DNA of 64,000 nucleotides from Anaerolineae bacterium (GTDB lineage Bacteria > Chloroflexota > Anaerolineae > Anaerolineales > Villigracilaceae): assembly GCA_003130845.1 (NCBI GenBank), contig QEXW01000013.1, forward strand, positions 1-64,000, read 5' to 3'. Below, piece after piece: positions 1 to 7,840 of the stretch. The notes beneath the pieces are model-generated. The model worked only from the letters and a program-made list of their open reading frames with translations. It was not told the origin of the DNA and made no database searches. The first letter of the stretch is position 1. Each line of letters starts with the position of its first letter. Position numbers and translations under genes: made by a program.

Positions 1-25
1 GCTCTCAATACCCGAATCTAAACAA

Positions 26-49
26 AAAAGGGCGCTTTCGCACCCTTTT
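26..49 (+). terminator. Rho-independent terminator of an upstream gene outside the window
   Basis: A stem of seven pairs (AAAAGGG with CCCTTTT), one C/A mismatch and two further pairs closes a TTTC loop, and the right arm runs into a T-rich tail. The gene it ends lies before position 1. From here to 183 I see no gene. A TAAAAT hexamer at 171-176 could be the -10 of the next gene, but it has no convincing -35. Confidence 0.6.
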
Positions 50-183
50 CTTGTTCGTTTCTCTTTCCCGACTTTGCTCAAAGAGCCAAAGTCGAGGTTT
101 ATATTTTGCAACAAACGATGCTCAATGATTTTCATACACTAAATTAGGGAATCGTTCTGCTTGGCAGTGATAAAATACGTACT

Positions 184-573
184 ATGAAACTCGGTCCTTT
201 GCAAATCAATCTTCGCCGGGTGGGTGTGTTTGTGGCGCTTGGCATTTTGTTGGCACTGGTCATGGACTTTAATAGCCGCATGGAAGAACTCACTCGCTTG
301 CAAAATCAGGCTGCGACCGTGCGCGCAGAGGGGACGGCTGTCATGGTCACGCAGGTTGCGCTACAAACCAAAGCCGCCGAGGCCACCTCTGTAGTTGCCG
401 TGGAGCAATATGCGCGTGAACAAGCGCGCTTGGCCCAGCCTGGTGACAGAGTCGTCATCCCCTTACCTCTGCCTGGCAGCACGCCTCCCCCTACTCTTAC
501 ACCCACACCTGCTTATGCCAACATGTCCAATTGGGACATCTGGATGCTGTACTTATTTGGCAAATCAAAATGA
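184..573 (+). CDS. Septum formation initiator family protein (FtsB/DivIC-like)
   Basis: A 129-residue bitopic membrane protein. A short basic N-terminus is followed by one transmembrane helix (about 13-27), a coiled coil (about 28-75) and the motif EQYAREQARLAQPGDRV (about 74-90), which matches the FtsB/DivIC end-of-coil signature. The last 35 residues are a Pro/Thr-rich tail ending in an aromatic WDIW segment. FtsB-type proteins bridge FtsQ and FtsL in the divisome. Here the gene is separated from the dcw cluster and its stop overlaps the start of lysA by 4 bp (ATGA), so the two are probably translationally coupled. The family call rests on the motif and topology. Confidence 0.8.
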   Translation: MKLGPLQINLRRVGVFVALGILLALVMDFNSRMEELTRLQNQAATVRAEGTAVMVTQVALQTKAAEATSVVAVEQYAREQARLAQPGDRVVIPLPLPGSTPPPTLTPTPAYANMSNWDIWMLYLFGKSK

Positions 574-1871
574 TGACCATCCAAGCCCGCCTGGCACTGT
601 TTCCTCGTTCCACCCGTATTGAGCAAGACACGCTCTGGATTGGTGGTTGTAACATCGAAGCACTGGCCGAAGCATACGGCACGCCGCTCTATCTCTATGA
701 CCGCGCCGAACTTGACTGTGCCGCCGAGGCATACCGCCGTGCTTTATCCGAGAATTGGGCCGGTGACTGGGGCATTACATACGCCGGTAAGGCTTTCTTA
801 AACTTAATGATTGCCCAATGGGCTGCCGGACAAGGGTTCAAAGTAGATTGCACCGGCGCCGGAGAAATTGCGATTGCAGTGCAAGCCGGCCTTGCGCGAG
901 AACAAATTCTTGTACATGGGGTCAACAAAAGCCGCGAAGATTTGCAATTTGCTCTGCGCTATGCTGGGACAATCGTGGTAGATAACCTTTCGGAACTGCA
1001 CAAAATCATCGCGCTGGCCGATGGAGAGAACCTACCTGCTTTGTGGCTGCGCTTTCAACCAGGGCTGGCTGTGCAAACGCACCATGCCGCTACGCAAACG
1101 GGTCAGGAAGGCAGCAAATTTGGAATGAGCGAAGCCCAAATTATGGAAGCGGCTGCTTTTTGCCGCACACACGGCTTGCCCCTGCAAGGGCTTCACTTTC
1201 ATCAAGGGTCTCAATTTCGCGACCCCTCTCCTCTTCAACCGGCCATTGAAAAAGCGCTCGACTTGGCCCAGGAAATAGGTTTCCGCGGTCACTGGCATTT
1301 TTCACCAGGGGGAGGCTGGGGTGTAGCCTACCATGAAGATGACTTGCCGCAGCCAGATGTGCAGACATACATCCGCGCAGTGACCGGGTGGACACAAGCA
1401 GCCTGCCAACGGCGTGGCATAGATTTACCTCATTTGCATTTGGAACCGGGGCGCAGCCTGGTAGCGCGCGCTGGCGTTGCAGTATATCAGGTCGGCACGG
1501 TCAAACATACCGGACAACGCACTTGGCTGTTGGTAGATGGTGGTATGGCCGATAATCCGCGCAAAGCCTTGTATGGAGCACGCTACTCTTGTCTGCCGGT
1601 AAAACATGTGTTTGAACCATTGACCGAACGAGTCTCGATTGCTGGCCCTTATTGTGAGAGCGGTGATGTCTTGATAGATGAAATTTCACTTTCGCCGGTT
1701 CAAGAAGGTGAATGGATTGTAATTCCTGTCAGTGGGGCGTATCATATCAGCATGGCAAGCAATTACAACGGTGCCCGTCGGCCAACCGTTTTAATGCTAG
1801 AAAATGGTCAGGTATATCCCATCGCCACCCGAGAAACAACGGCCGATCTGATGCGTCAGATGCGGGTCTGA
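570..1871 (+). CDS. lysA: Diaminopimelate decarboxylase
   Basis: PLP enzyme of the alanine racemase/group IV decarboxylase fold that converts meso-diaminopimelate to L-lysine in the cytoplasm. Visible motifs are PLYLYD near the N-terminus, YAGKAFLN with the PLP-binding lysine, HFHQGSQ, the glycine-rich GGGWGV phosphate site, EPGRSLV, the CESGD active-site cysteine of the partner subunit, and a C-terminal GAYHISMASNYNG. About 433 residues, normal for the family. Two tandem ATGs (570 and 573) overlap the stop of the ftsB-like gene. An in-frame ATG at 531 lies inside that gene and is unlikely to be the start. DAP is also a peptidoglycan residue in many bacteria, which links this gene to the wall genes nearby. 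Confidence 0.93.
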   Translation: MMTIQARLALFPRSTRIEQDTLWIGGCNIEALAEAYGTPLYLYDRAELDCAAEAYRRALSENWAGDWGITYAGKAFLNLMIAQWAAGQGFKVDCTGAGEIAIAVQAGLAREQILVHGVNKSREDLQFALRYAGTIVVDNLSELHKIIALADGENLPALWLRFQPGLAVQTHHAATQTGQEGSKFGMSEAQIMEAAAFCRTHGLPLQGLHFHQGSQFRDPSPLQPAIEKALDLAQEIGFRGHWHFSPGGGWGVAYHEDDLPQPDVQTYIRAVTGWTQAACQRRGIDLPHLHLEPGRSLVARAGVAVYQVGTVKHTGQRTWLLVDGGMADNPRKALYGARYSCLPVKHVFEPLTERVSIAGPYCESGDVLIDEISLSPVQEGEWIVIPVSGAYHISMASNYNGARRPTVLMLENGQVYPIATRETTADLMRQMRV

Positions 1872-1925
1872 CTTAAGCCAAAACAGGTTTAGGCCAAGGG
1901 GTGGTATAGAAACCAAGGGACCAAA

Positions 1926-4900
1926 ATGCAAAAGCGCTTGTTGGATTGGCTGATTCCAGAAGCTCAAACACCCGAAGAACAAGCGGCCAATCGAACTTGG
2001 CTGCAAGTTCTGGTATTCAGTGCGCTCACGGCGATTATTCTCTACCTTGCTTTGAATTGGAACGCCGATATTCCAAGAGAATATATTGTCTTTTTGGTTC
2101 TCTTGGGTCTTTTTTTGCTTGTCTTGCTTCTTTTTTTCAATCGCCATGAATATACGCGATTGATTATTGCCATCTTAAGCCTGACCAACCTAGCGGCGAT
2201 GCTGCTTGCTACTTATGCGTTTGGTGGGGTGCGCAGCAATAGTTATGTGGGCATTCTGGTTGCCTTGGTCATCATTGCGATGTTTTTACGCGGATGGGTG
2301 ACCATCCTCTCGACTGCCTTGGTGATTGTTTTTGGTGGTGTGCTGGCGCTGGGCGAAACGCAAGGGTGGTATCAACCTACACAGGAAAGCTCTCCAATTC
2401 GTGATTGGGCCAGTATCTCGCTGATTTTTGCCCTAATTTCTACCTTGATTGGTGTAGTGAGCCAAAAGGCCCGGCAGATTTTTGCACGCAACTACCAAGA
2501 AATCTTGGAGCGCCGCAGAGCCGAAGCCACACTGCAAGAGCAAACCCGTTACCTGGCGGTTTTGCACGAAACAACCCTGGCGATTATCAATCGACTGGAA
2601 CTCAAGCCGTTGCTCGAATCGATTTTACAAGCAGCGTTGGAACTCACCGGGACGGAACACGGTTACGTAGATATGTATCTACCCGAACGGCGCGGCTTTT
2701 TGAAACATGCTACCCGCGGCATCTTTGCCCAATGGCCCAACCAGTTTCTGAGTCAAGACCAGGGTATCACGGGAGAAGTATTTCGCACCGGGAAATCGGT
2801 CATGATTGCCGATTATCCTTCCTGGCCAAATCAGGTGCCGCTTTATGCGAGCGGTTTCCATGCCATTGCTGCCGCTCCCATGAAGGTACGGGGCGAAGTG
2901 ATTGGCATCATCGGCTTGGCCTACACCGAGGCGGGGCGCGTGTTCAGCGCAAGACAAATGCAATCACTGGAACAATTCGCTGAACTCGCCTCCTTGGCAG
3001 TAGATAATGCCCGACTTTATGAATCGGCGCGCCAAGAATTGACAGAACGCAAACGGATTCAAGAATCACTGGCACAATCGCAAGAAAATTTGCGTCTCGC
3101 CCTAGATGCTGCTCAAATGGGCATTTGGACTTGGAACATTCAAACCAACGAAGTCAGTTGGTCTGATTCGGTCTATAAAATCTTTGGCATCGAAAAAACA
3201 GCCGCTCCTATTACCTACCAACACTATCTGAGTTTTATACCCCCCAGCGACAGGCTCAAAGTGCAAGAAACGATAAACAAATCGCTGGCAGACCCCAACC
3301 AATTTTATTTCATTGAGCATCCAATTATCTTACCGGATGGTACGACGCGCTGGATTTCAGCCCAAGGGCGAGTTTACACAGACGAAGCAGGGCGCCCGGT
3401 TCGGATGGGCGGAACCGTGATGGACATCACCGCCCGCAAATTGTCTGAAACTGCCCTCTACGAAGCACACCATCAACTGGAAGTCAATGCGCACATCCTC
3501 GAACGGCGTAGCCAACTGTTGCAGGTAGCCGCCGAGGTCTCTCGCGTAGCCAGCGCTATTCTTGACCCCAGCGACCTGAGTCAGCAGGTGGTAGAACTGG
3601 TGCAACAGCGTTTTGGGTTGTATTACGTTGGCCTATTTCTTATTGATGAGCAGGGGGAGGATATTGTTCTACGGGCAGCGACGGGTGAGGCTGGTCGTGA
3701 AATGCTCAAGGCTGGGCATCGTTTCCCGATTGGCAACTCTTCTATGGTCGGTTGGTGTGTTGCTAATCGCCGTGCACGGATTGCCTTAGACGTTGGCGAA
3801 GATGCCGTCCGCTTTAACAATCCCTTGTTACCCAATACACGTTCCGAATTGGCCCTGCCCCTCATTTCACGTGGGCAAATCTTGGGTGCGCTCACCATTC
3901 AAAGTGACCAAGAAGCCGCCTTTTCGGATGAAGACATCGAAACCTTCCAGACGATGGCCGACCAATTGGCCAACGCAATCCAGAATGCACGCCTTTACGA
4001 CCAATTGGAGCGCGAATTGGAAGAACGCAAACGTGCCGAAATGCAAGTTCGCCAGCTGAACGCAGAACTAGAAGAACGCGTAGAACGTCGGACCCTGGCA
4101 CTTAAGGCGAGCGAAGAACGCTTCCGTGCTTTGGCCGATAACAACCCCCTGCGCATTCGCCGCTACGACCGCGAATGTCGTTATCTCTACGCCAACCGGG
4201 TAAGTAATGACCCCGATTTTGAACCGCAACAAATCATTGGCAAGACCATCCGCGAGGTGGTAGAGAATCCGGAACTGGTAGAGTTAGCCGAACGCTGCAT
4301 TCGCCAAGTGTTTGAAACCGGTCAACCCATGCAGACCGAGTATCAGTACGATGAACATTCGTTTGCATTATGGTATTTAGCCCCAGAATTTGGTCCGGAT
4401 GGGCAAGTCATCTCCGTTGTCACTACCACGCTTGATATTTCAGAGCGCCGCCGCATGGAGGATGAATTGCGTGCGCGCACCCTAGAATTGCAGGCCAGCA
4501 ACCGCGAGTTGGAATCGTTCTCCTATTCCGTGTCTCATGACCTGCGCGCGCCGTTGCGTGCGCTCGATGGTTTCAGTCGCATTCTATTGGAGGATTTTCA
4601 AGCCTATCTACCCGAAGAGGCTCAGCAGTATCTCAAACGGATCCGCGAAGCCACCCAGCAAATGTCGCAATTGATTGATGATATGTTGCGTCTTTCGCGC
4701 ATCAGCCGGGCTGAACTGCGCCGTGACCCTATCAGTCTGACGGAACTCGCTCGGCAAATTGTCGAAAATTTACAATCTCAAGAGCCAGAGCGTTCTGCTC
4801 GCATTCTCATTCAAGAAAATCTGATTGCTAATGCAGACCAGGGGTTGTTACGCTTGGCCCTGGAGAACTTATTCAACAACGCCTGGAAGTTCAGCGCCAA

Positions 4901-5162
4901 ATCCAACCCCACTGAAATTGAATTTGGAAAAACCTTGGTGGATGGCCGGGAAACGTTCTTCATTCGAGATAACGGCGTAGGTTTTGATATGGCCTATGCC
5001 GATAAACTCTTTGGCGTTTTTCAACGCTTACATAGCCCAAGTGAATTCCCAGGCACGGGGGTAGGGCTAGCTATCGTTCAGCGTGTTATTCATCGGCATG
5101 GCGGACGAATCTGGGCCCAAAGTGCGCCTGGTCAAGGAGCAACGTTCTACTTTACCCTTTAA
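1926..5162 (+). CDS. Membrane sensor histidine kinase with two GAF and two PAS domains
   Basis: A 1078-residue kinase. The N-terminal 180 residues hold about six hydrophobic helices. They are followed by GAF (about 210-360), a PAS-fold domain (about 385-505), a second GAF (about 540-690), coiled coil, a second PAS-like domain (about 735-850), HisKA with the phospho-acceptor His871 (SVSHDLRAP), and HATPase_c with a FIRDNGVGFD box and a GTGVGLAI box. There is no receiver domain, and no response regulator gene lies next to it, so the partner is elsewhere. The kinase core belongs to the bacteriophytochrome-like subgroup and is very similar to that of the kinase at 42882-44735. An AAGGGA ribosome site precedes the ATG. 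The ligand is unknown. Confidence 0.9.
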   Translation: MQKRLLDWLIPEAQTPEEQAANRTWLQVLVFSALTAIILYLALNWNADIPREYIVFLVLLGLFLLVLLLFFNRHEYTRLIIAILSLTNLAAMLLATYAFGGVRSNSYVGILVALVIIAMFLRGWVTILSTALVIVFGGVLALGETQGWYQPTQESSPIRDWASISLIFALISTLIGVVSQKARQIFARNYQEILERRRAEATLQEQTRYLAVLHETTLAIINRLELKPLLESILQAALELTGTEHGYVDMYLPERRGFLKHATRGIFAQWPNQFLSQDQGITGEVFRTGKSVMIADYPSWPNQVPLYASGFHAIAAAPMKVRGEVIGIIGLAYTEAGRVFSARQMQSLEQFAELASLAVDNARLYESARQELTERKRIQESLAQSQENLRLALDAAQMGIWTWNIQTNEVSWSDSVYKIFGIEKTAAPITYQHYLSFIPPSDRLKVQETINKSLADPNQFYFIEHPIILPDGTTRWISAQGRVYTDEAGRPVRMGGTVMDITARKLSETALYEAHHQLEVNAHILERRSQLLQVAAEVSRVASAILDPSDLSQQVVELVQQRFGLYYVGLFLIDEQGEDIVLRAATGEAGREMLKAGHRFPIGNSSMVGWCVANRRARIALDVGEDAVRFNNPLLPNTRSELALPLISRGQILGALTIQSDQEAAFSDEDIETFQTMADQLANAIQNARLYDQLERELEERKRAEMQVRQLNAELEERVERRTLALKASEERFRALADNNPLRIRRYDRECRYLYANRVSNDPDFEPQQIIGKTIREVVENPELVELAERCIRQVFETGQPMQTEYQYDEHSFALWYLAPEFGPDGQVISVVTTTLDISERRRMEDELRARTLELQASNRELESFSYSVSHDLRAPLRALDGFSRILLEDFQAYLPEEAQQYLKRIREATQQMSQLIDDMLRLSRISRAELRRDPISLTELARQIVENLQSQEPERSARILIQENLIANADQGLLRLALENLFNNAWKFSAKSNPTEIEFGKTLVDGRETFFIRDNGVGFDMAYADKLFGVFQRLHSPSEFPGTGVGLAIVQRVIHRHGGRIWAQSAPGQGATFYFTL

Positions 5163-5228
5163 TGAAAAACCAACCTTGGGGGAGTATAATCATGACCTGT
5201 TTACTCCTCTTGCAGGTTCGATTTTCCT

Positions 5229-6386
5229 ATGATTTATCTGGATTACGCTGCCACTACTCCACTCGATTCGCGCGTTTTCGATGCGATGTTGCCCTATTTC
5301 ACCGAAAATTTCGGTAACCCCTCCTCCACACACCGCTATGGGCAAAAAGCCGAGGCTGCCGTAGAGACTGCCCGTGAAACCATCGCAGGCATTCTGAATT
5401 GTCGCCCGGATGAATTGATTTTCACATCATGCGGGTCAGAATCGGACAACTTGGCTTTACGCGGTGTGGCACTTGCACGGCGCAAGCAGAGTGGCGCCAA
5501 CCGTATTCTCACTGCGCGCGCCGAGCATCATGCCGTCAGTAAAACGGCTGAACGCCTAGAAAAAGAAGATGGATTTCAAGTGGAATGGCTGCCGCTCGAT
5601 GAATTTGGGCGGGTGACTGCCCAAGCGGTTGAGCAGGCGCTCTCTGCGGATACCGCCTTAGTCTCGGTGATGTATTCGAATAACGAAATCGGCACCATTA
5701 ACCCGATTTGCCAGATTGCGGAAATCTGTCGTAAATACGCAGTTCCTTTGCATACAGACGCAGTCCAGGCAGCGGCTTACTTGCCGGTTGATGTAGAAGC
5801 CTTGGGTGTGGATTTGCTTTCCTTGGGCGCGCATAAATTCTATGGCCCGAAAGGCATTGGAGCGCTTTATATCCGTAAGGGCACACCCATTCAGTCCATA
5901 CTCACCGGTGGCGGGCAGGAGTTCGGTCTGCGTGCCGGAACGCACAACGTTCCACTGATTGTGGGTTTGGCCGAGGCTTTACGCTTGGCCCATGTGGAGC
6001 GCCCACAGCGTGTTGCGCACCTTTTGCCCCTGCGGGATGCCATCATTGCCACCGTGCAGGAAACAATCCCTGATGTACGATTAACGGGACACCCGACAGA
6101 GCGCGTCCCCAACCATGCGAGTTTCGTCTTCAAAGGCGTGGATGGAAACTTGCTTATCAACTTGCTGGATGCGGCTGGCTTTGCTTGCTCTTCTGGTTCG
6201 GCTTGCAAAACAGGCAACCCACAGCCTTCGGAAGTGCTAACCAGCCTCGGCTTGCCCAGGGAATGGGCGTTGGGGTCTTTGCGTGTCACGCTCGGCCTTG
6301 GAACCACATCGGAGGACGTACAGGCGTTTTTGCAAACATTACCAGAGGTTGTAGAAAAGGCACGGGAGTTGAGCGTTCCCCGATAA
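5229..6386 (+). CDS. Cysteine desulfurase (NifS/IscS family)
   Basis: PLP enzyme that moves sulfur from L-cysteine to a protein persulfide. The start MIYLDYAATTP is the classic N-terminus. His100 stacks on PLP, Lys203 (AHKFYGPKG) forms the Schiff base, and Cys326 in SSGSACKTG is the catalytic cysteine in the IscS-type loop. At 385 residues it has full length. mnmA follows after 22 bp, so the likely main job is to feed sulfur into tRNA 2-thiouridine; no iscU or other Fe-S scaffold gene lies next to it. A TATAAT hexamer sits at 5185-5190 upstream without a good -35. Confidence 0.93.
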   Translation: MIYLDYAATTPLDSRVFDAMLPYFTENFGNPSSTHRYGQKAEAAVETARETIAGILNCRPDELIFTSCGSESDNLALRGVALARRKQSGANRILTARAEHHAVSKTAERLEKEDGFQVEWLPLDEFGRVTAQAVEQALSADTALVSVMYSNNEIGTINPICQIAEICRKYAVPLHTDAVQAAAYLPVDVEALGVDLLSLGAHKFYGPKGIGALYIRKGTPIQSILTGGGQEFGLRAGTHNVPLIVGLAEALRLAHVERPQRVAHLLPLRDAIIATVQETIPDVRLTGHPTERVPNHASFVFKGVDGNLLINLLDAAGFACSSGSACKTGNPQPSEVLTSLGLPREWALGSLRVTLGLGTTSEDVQAFLQTLPEVVEKARELSVPR

Positions 6387-6408
6387 ACTCTTGTGCCACA
6401 GGTGAAAC

Positions 6409-7479
6409 ATGCCCAAAGTCGTTATTGCTATGTCTGGAGGGGTGGATTCCTCCGTTGCGGCTGCCTTGCTCAAGCAGCAAGGATATGAAGTGATTGGGAT
6501 GATGCTGCGACTGTGGAGCGAACCCGGGAAAGAAGACTCGAACCGTTGTTGCACGCCCGATTCCATGGCCATGGCACGGCGCGTGGCGGCCAAATTAGAG
6601 ATTCCTTTTTATGCTGTAGATGCTAAAGAGATTTTTCGAAACACGGTGGTGGAATCTTTCCTGCAAGGTTATGCACAAGCCGAAACACCTAATCCTTGTC
6701 TGGTCTGTAACCGCCATATTCGGTGGGAGTTCCTCTTTAACCACGCCAAAGCCATGGGCGCAGATTTTATGGCAACAGGCCATTATGTGCGGTTGCACCA
6801 TGAAGGTACATGCGTGCAACTGCTGAAAGGGGTGGACCCAACCAAAGACCAAAGTTACGTTTTGCATGTGCTGACGCAAGAAAAACTCAAGCAAGCGCTC
6901 TTTCCGGTGGGTCATTACCCCAAGTCTGAAATTCGCGCCATGGCCGAACGGATGGGATTGGCGGCAGCCAAGAGACCGGATAGTCAAGATTTGTGCTTTT
7001 TGGCCGGGGATGATTACCGGAACTTCTTACAGCGTCATGCGCCTCACCTCAACCGCCCAGGTGACATCATGACACGCGATGGGCGCGTGTTGGGTCAGCA
7101 TACCGGCTTGGCCAATTACACCATTGGTCAGCGCAAAGGTCTCAACCTCGCCTCCTCGGTGCCGCTGTATGTGTTGGAAAAGCGGGCTGCAGAAAACATT
7201 CTTGTGGTCGGACCAGCCCAGGAATTGGGAACACAAGAGTTGTTGGCACATAACGTCAACTGGACGAGCGGCACGGTCCCAACAGCGCCATTCTATGCAA
7301 TGATTAAAAGCCGCTACACTGCGCGTGAAACGCCCGGTTGGGTTACCCCTCTCGATGGCGGGAATCGTGTCCACGTGCGTTTTGACCTTCCTCAGCGCGA
7401 TATTACCCCCGGACAGGCGGCGGTTTTCTACCAAGACGACCTGGTTTTGGGCGGCGGAATCATCACCCAAGCCAGATAG
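6409..7479 (+). CDS. mnmA: tRNA 2-thiouridylase
   Basis: Catalyses 2-thiolation of U34 in tRNAs for Glu, Gln and Lys. The ATP-pyrophosphatase P-loop SGGVDSS is at residues 9-15. The catalytic cysteines are Cys97 (PNPC) and Cys196 (DSQDLCF), at the spacing known from E. coli MnmA. The GHYVR and YTIGQRKGL motifs are intact. 356 residues, a normal length. The upstream cysteine desulfurase is the natural sulfur donor and the pair is probably one transcript. Confidence 0.96.
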   Translation: MPKVVIAMSGGVDSSVAAALLKQQGYEVIGMMLRLWSEPGKEDSNRCCTPDSMAMARRVAAKLEIPFYAVDAKEIFRNTVVESFLQGYAQAETPNPCLVCNRHIRWEFLFNHAKAMGADFMATGHYVRLHHEGTCVQLLKGVDPTKDQSYVLHVLTQEKLKQALFPVGHYPKSEIRAMAERMGLAAAKRPDSQDLCFLAGDDYRNFLQRHAPHLNRPGDIMTRDGRVLGQHTGLANYTIGQRKGLNLASSVPLYVLEKRAAENILVVGPAQELGTQELLAHNVNWTSGTVPTAPFYAMIKSRYTARETPGWVTPLDGGNRVHVRFDLPQRDITPGQAAVFYQDDLVLGGGIITQAR

Positions 7480-7487
7480 GAGAATGT

Positions 7488-7754
7488 ATGCCTTTGCCGA
7501 CCATCGTTTTCGGCATTTTGCTTTCTACACTGTACGGCGGCTTATACCACCTGATTCGTGGCGGCAAGACCCGCAAACTGCTCCTCTACCTAGCCTTAGC
7601 ATGGGCCGGCTTTTGGATGGGGGATACCATTGGCTGGCTCTTGAATTGGACGTTCGCTCCGGTGGGGATGATGAATGCCGGGATGGGAACACTAGGAGCG
7701 TTCTTTTTTCTGGTTGTGGGGGATGTGGTGGGAATGATTATGGCTCGCAAATAG
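7488..7754 (+). CDS. Small membrane protein of unknown function
   Basis: An 88-residue protein with three predicted hydrophobic helices (about 3-20, 31-50, 62-85) and a basic GGKTRK loop. It starts 8 bp after the mnmA stop behind an AGGAG-like site (taggagaATG), so it is almost certainly translated with mnmA. I do not recognise the family. The glycine-rich helices (GAFFFLVVGDVVGMIMARK at the C-terminus) resemble a small helix-packing membrane protein. Nothing visible ties it to tRNA thiolation beyond operon position. Confidence 0.7.
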   Translation: MPLPTIVFGILLSTLYGGLYHLIRGGKTRKLLLYLALAWAGFWMGDTIGWLLNWTFAPVGMMNAGMGTLGAFFFLVVGDVVGMIMARK

Positions 7755-7773
7755 TAGTCAGGCAACACCAAAC

Positions 7774-7824
7774 TGTGCGTCACGCCTGCCATGCCGCTCA
7801 GCCAACCCGCAGGCGTGACGCACA
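7774..7824. terminator. Bidirectional hairpin between convergent genes
   Basis: A perfect 16-bp inverted repeat (TGTGCGTCACGCCTGC at 7774-7789 and its complement at 7809-7824) surrounds a 19-nt loop. It sits between the mnmA operon (+) and the acylase gene (-). There is no long T-run on either side, so it may act as a stem that blocks read-through rather than as a textbook intrinsic terminator. Confidence 0.65.
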
Positions 7825-7840
7825 ACCAATCTGCATGATG

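Noticed and set aside
531-569. Upstream ATG for lysA
   Set aside because: It lies inside the ftsB-like gene, and the tandem ATGs at 570/573 overlap that gene's stop in the usual coupled form.
2405-2983. A 192-codon alternative frame inside the first sensor kinase, considered as a sign of frameshift
   Set aside because: The kinase frame is continuous with good GAF sequence across the region, so no frameshift is needed.
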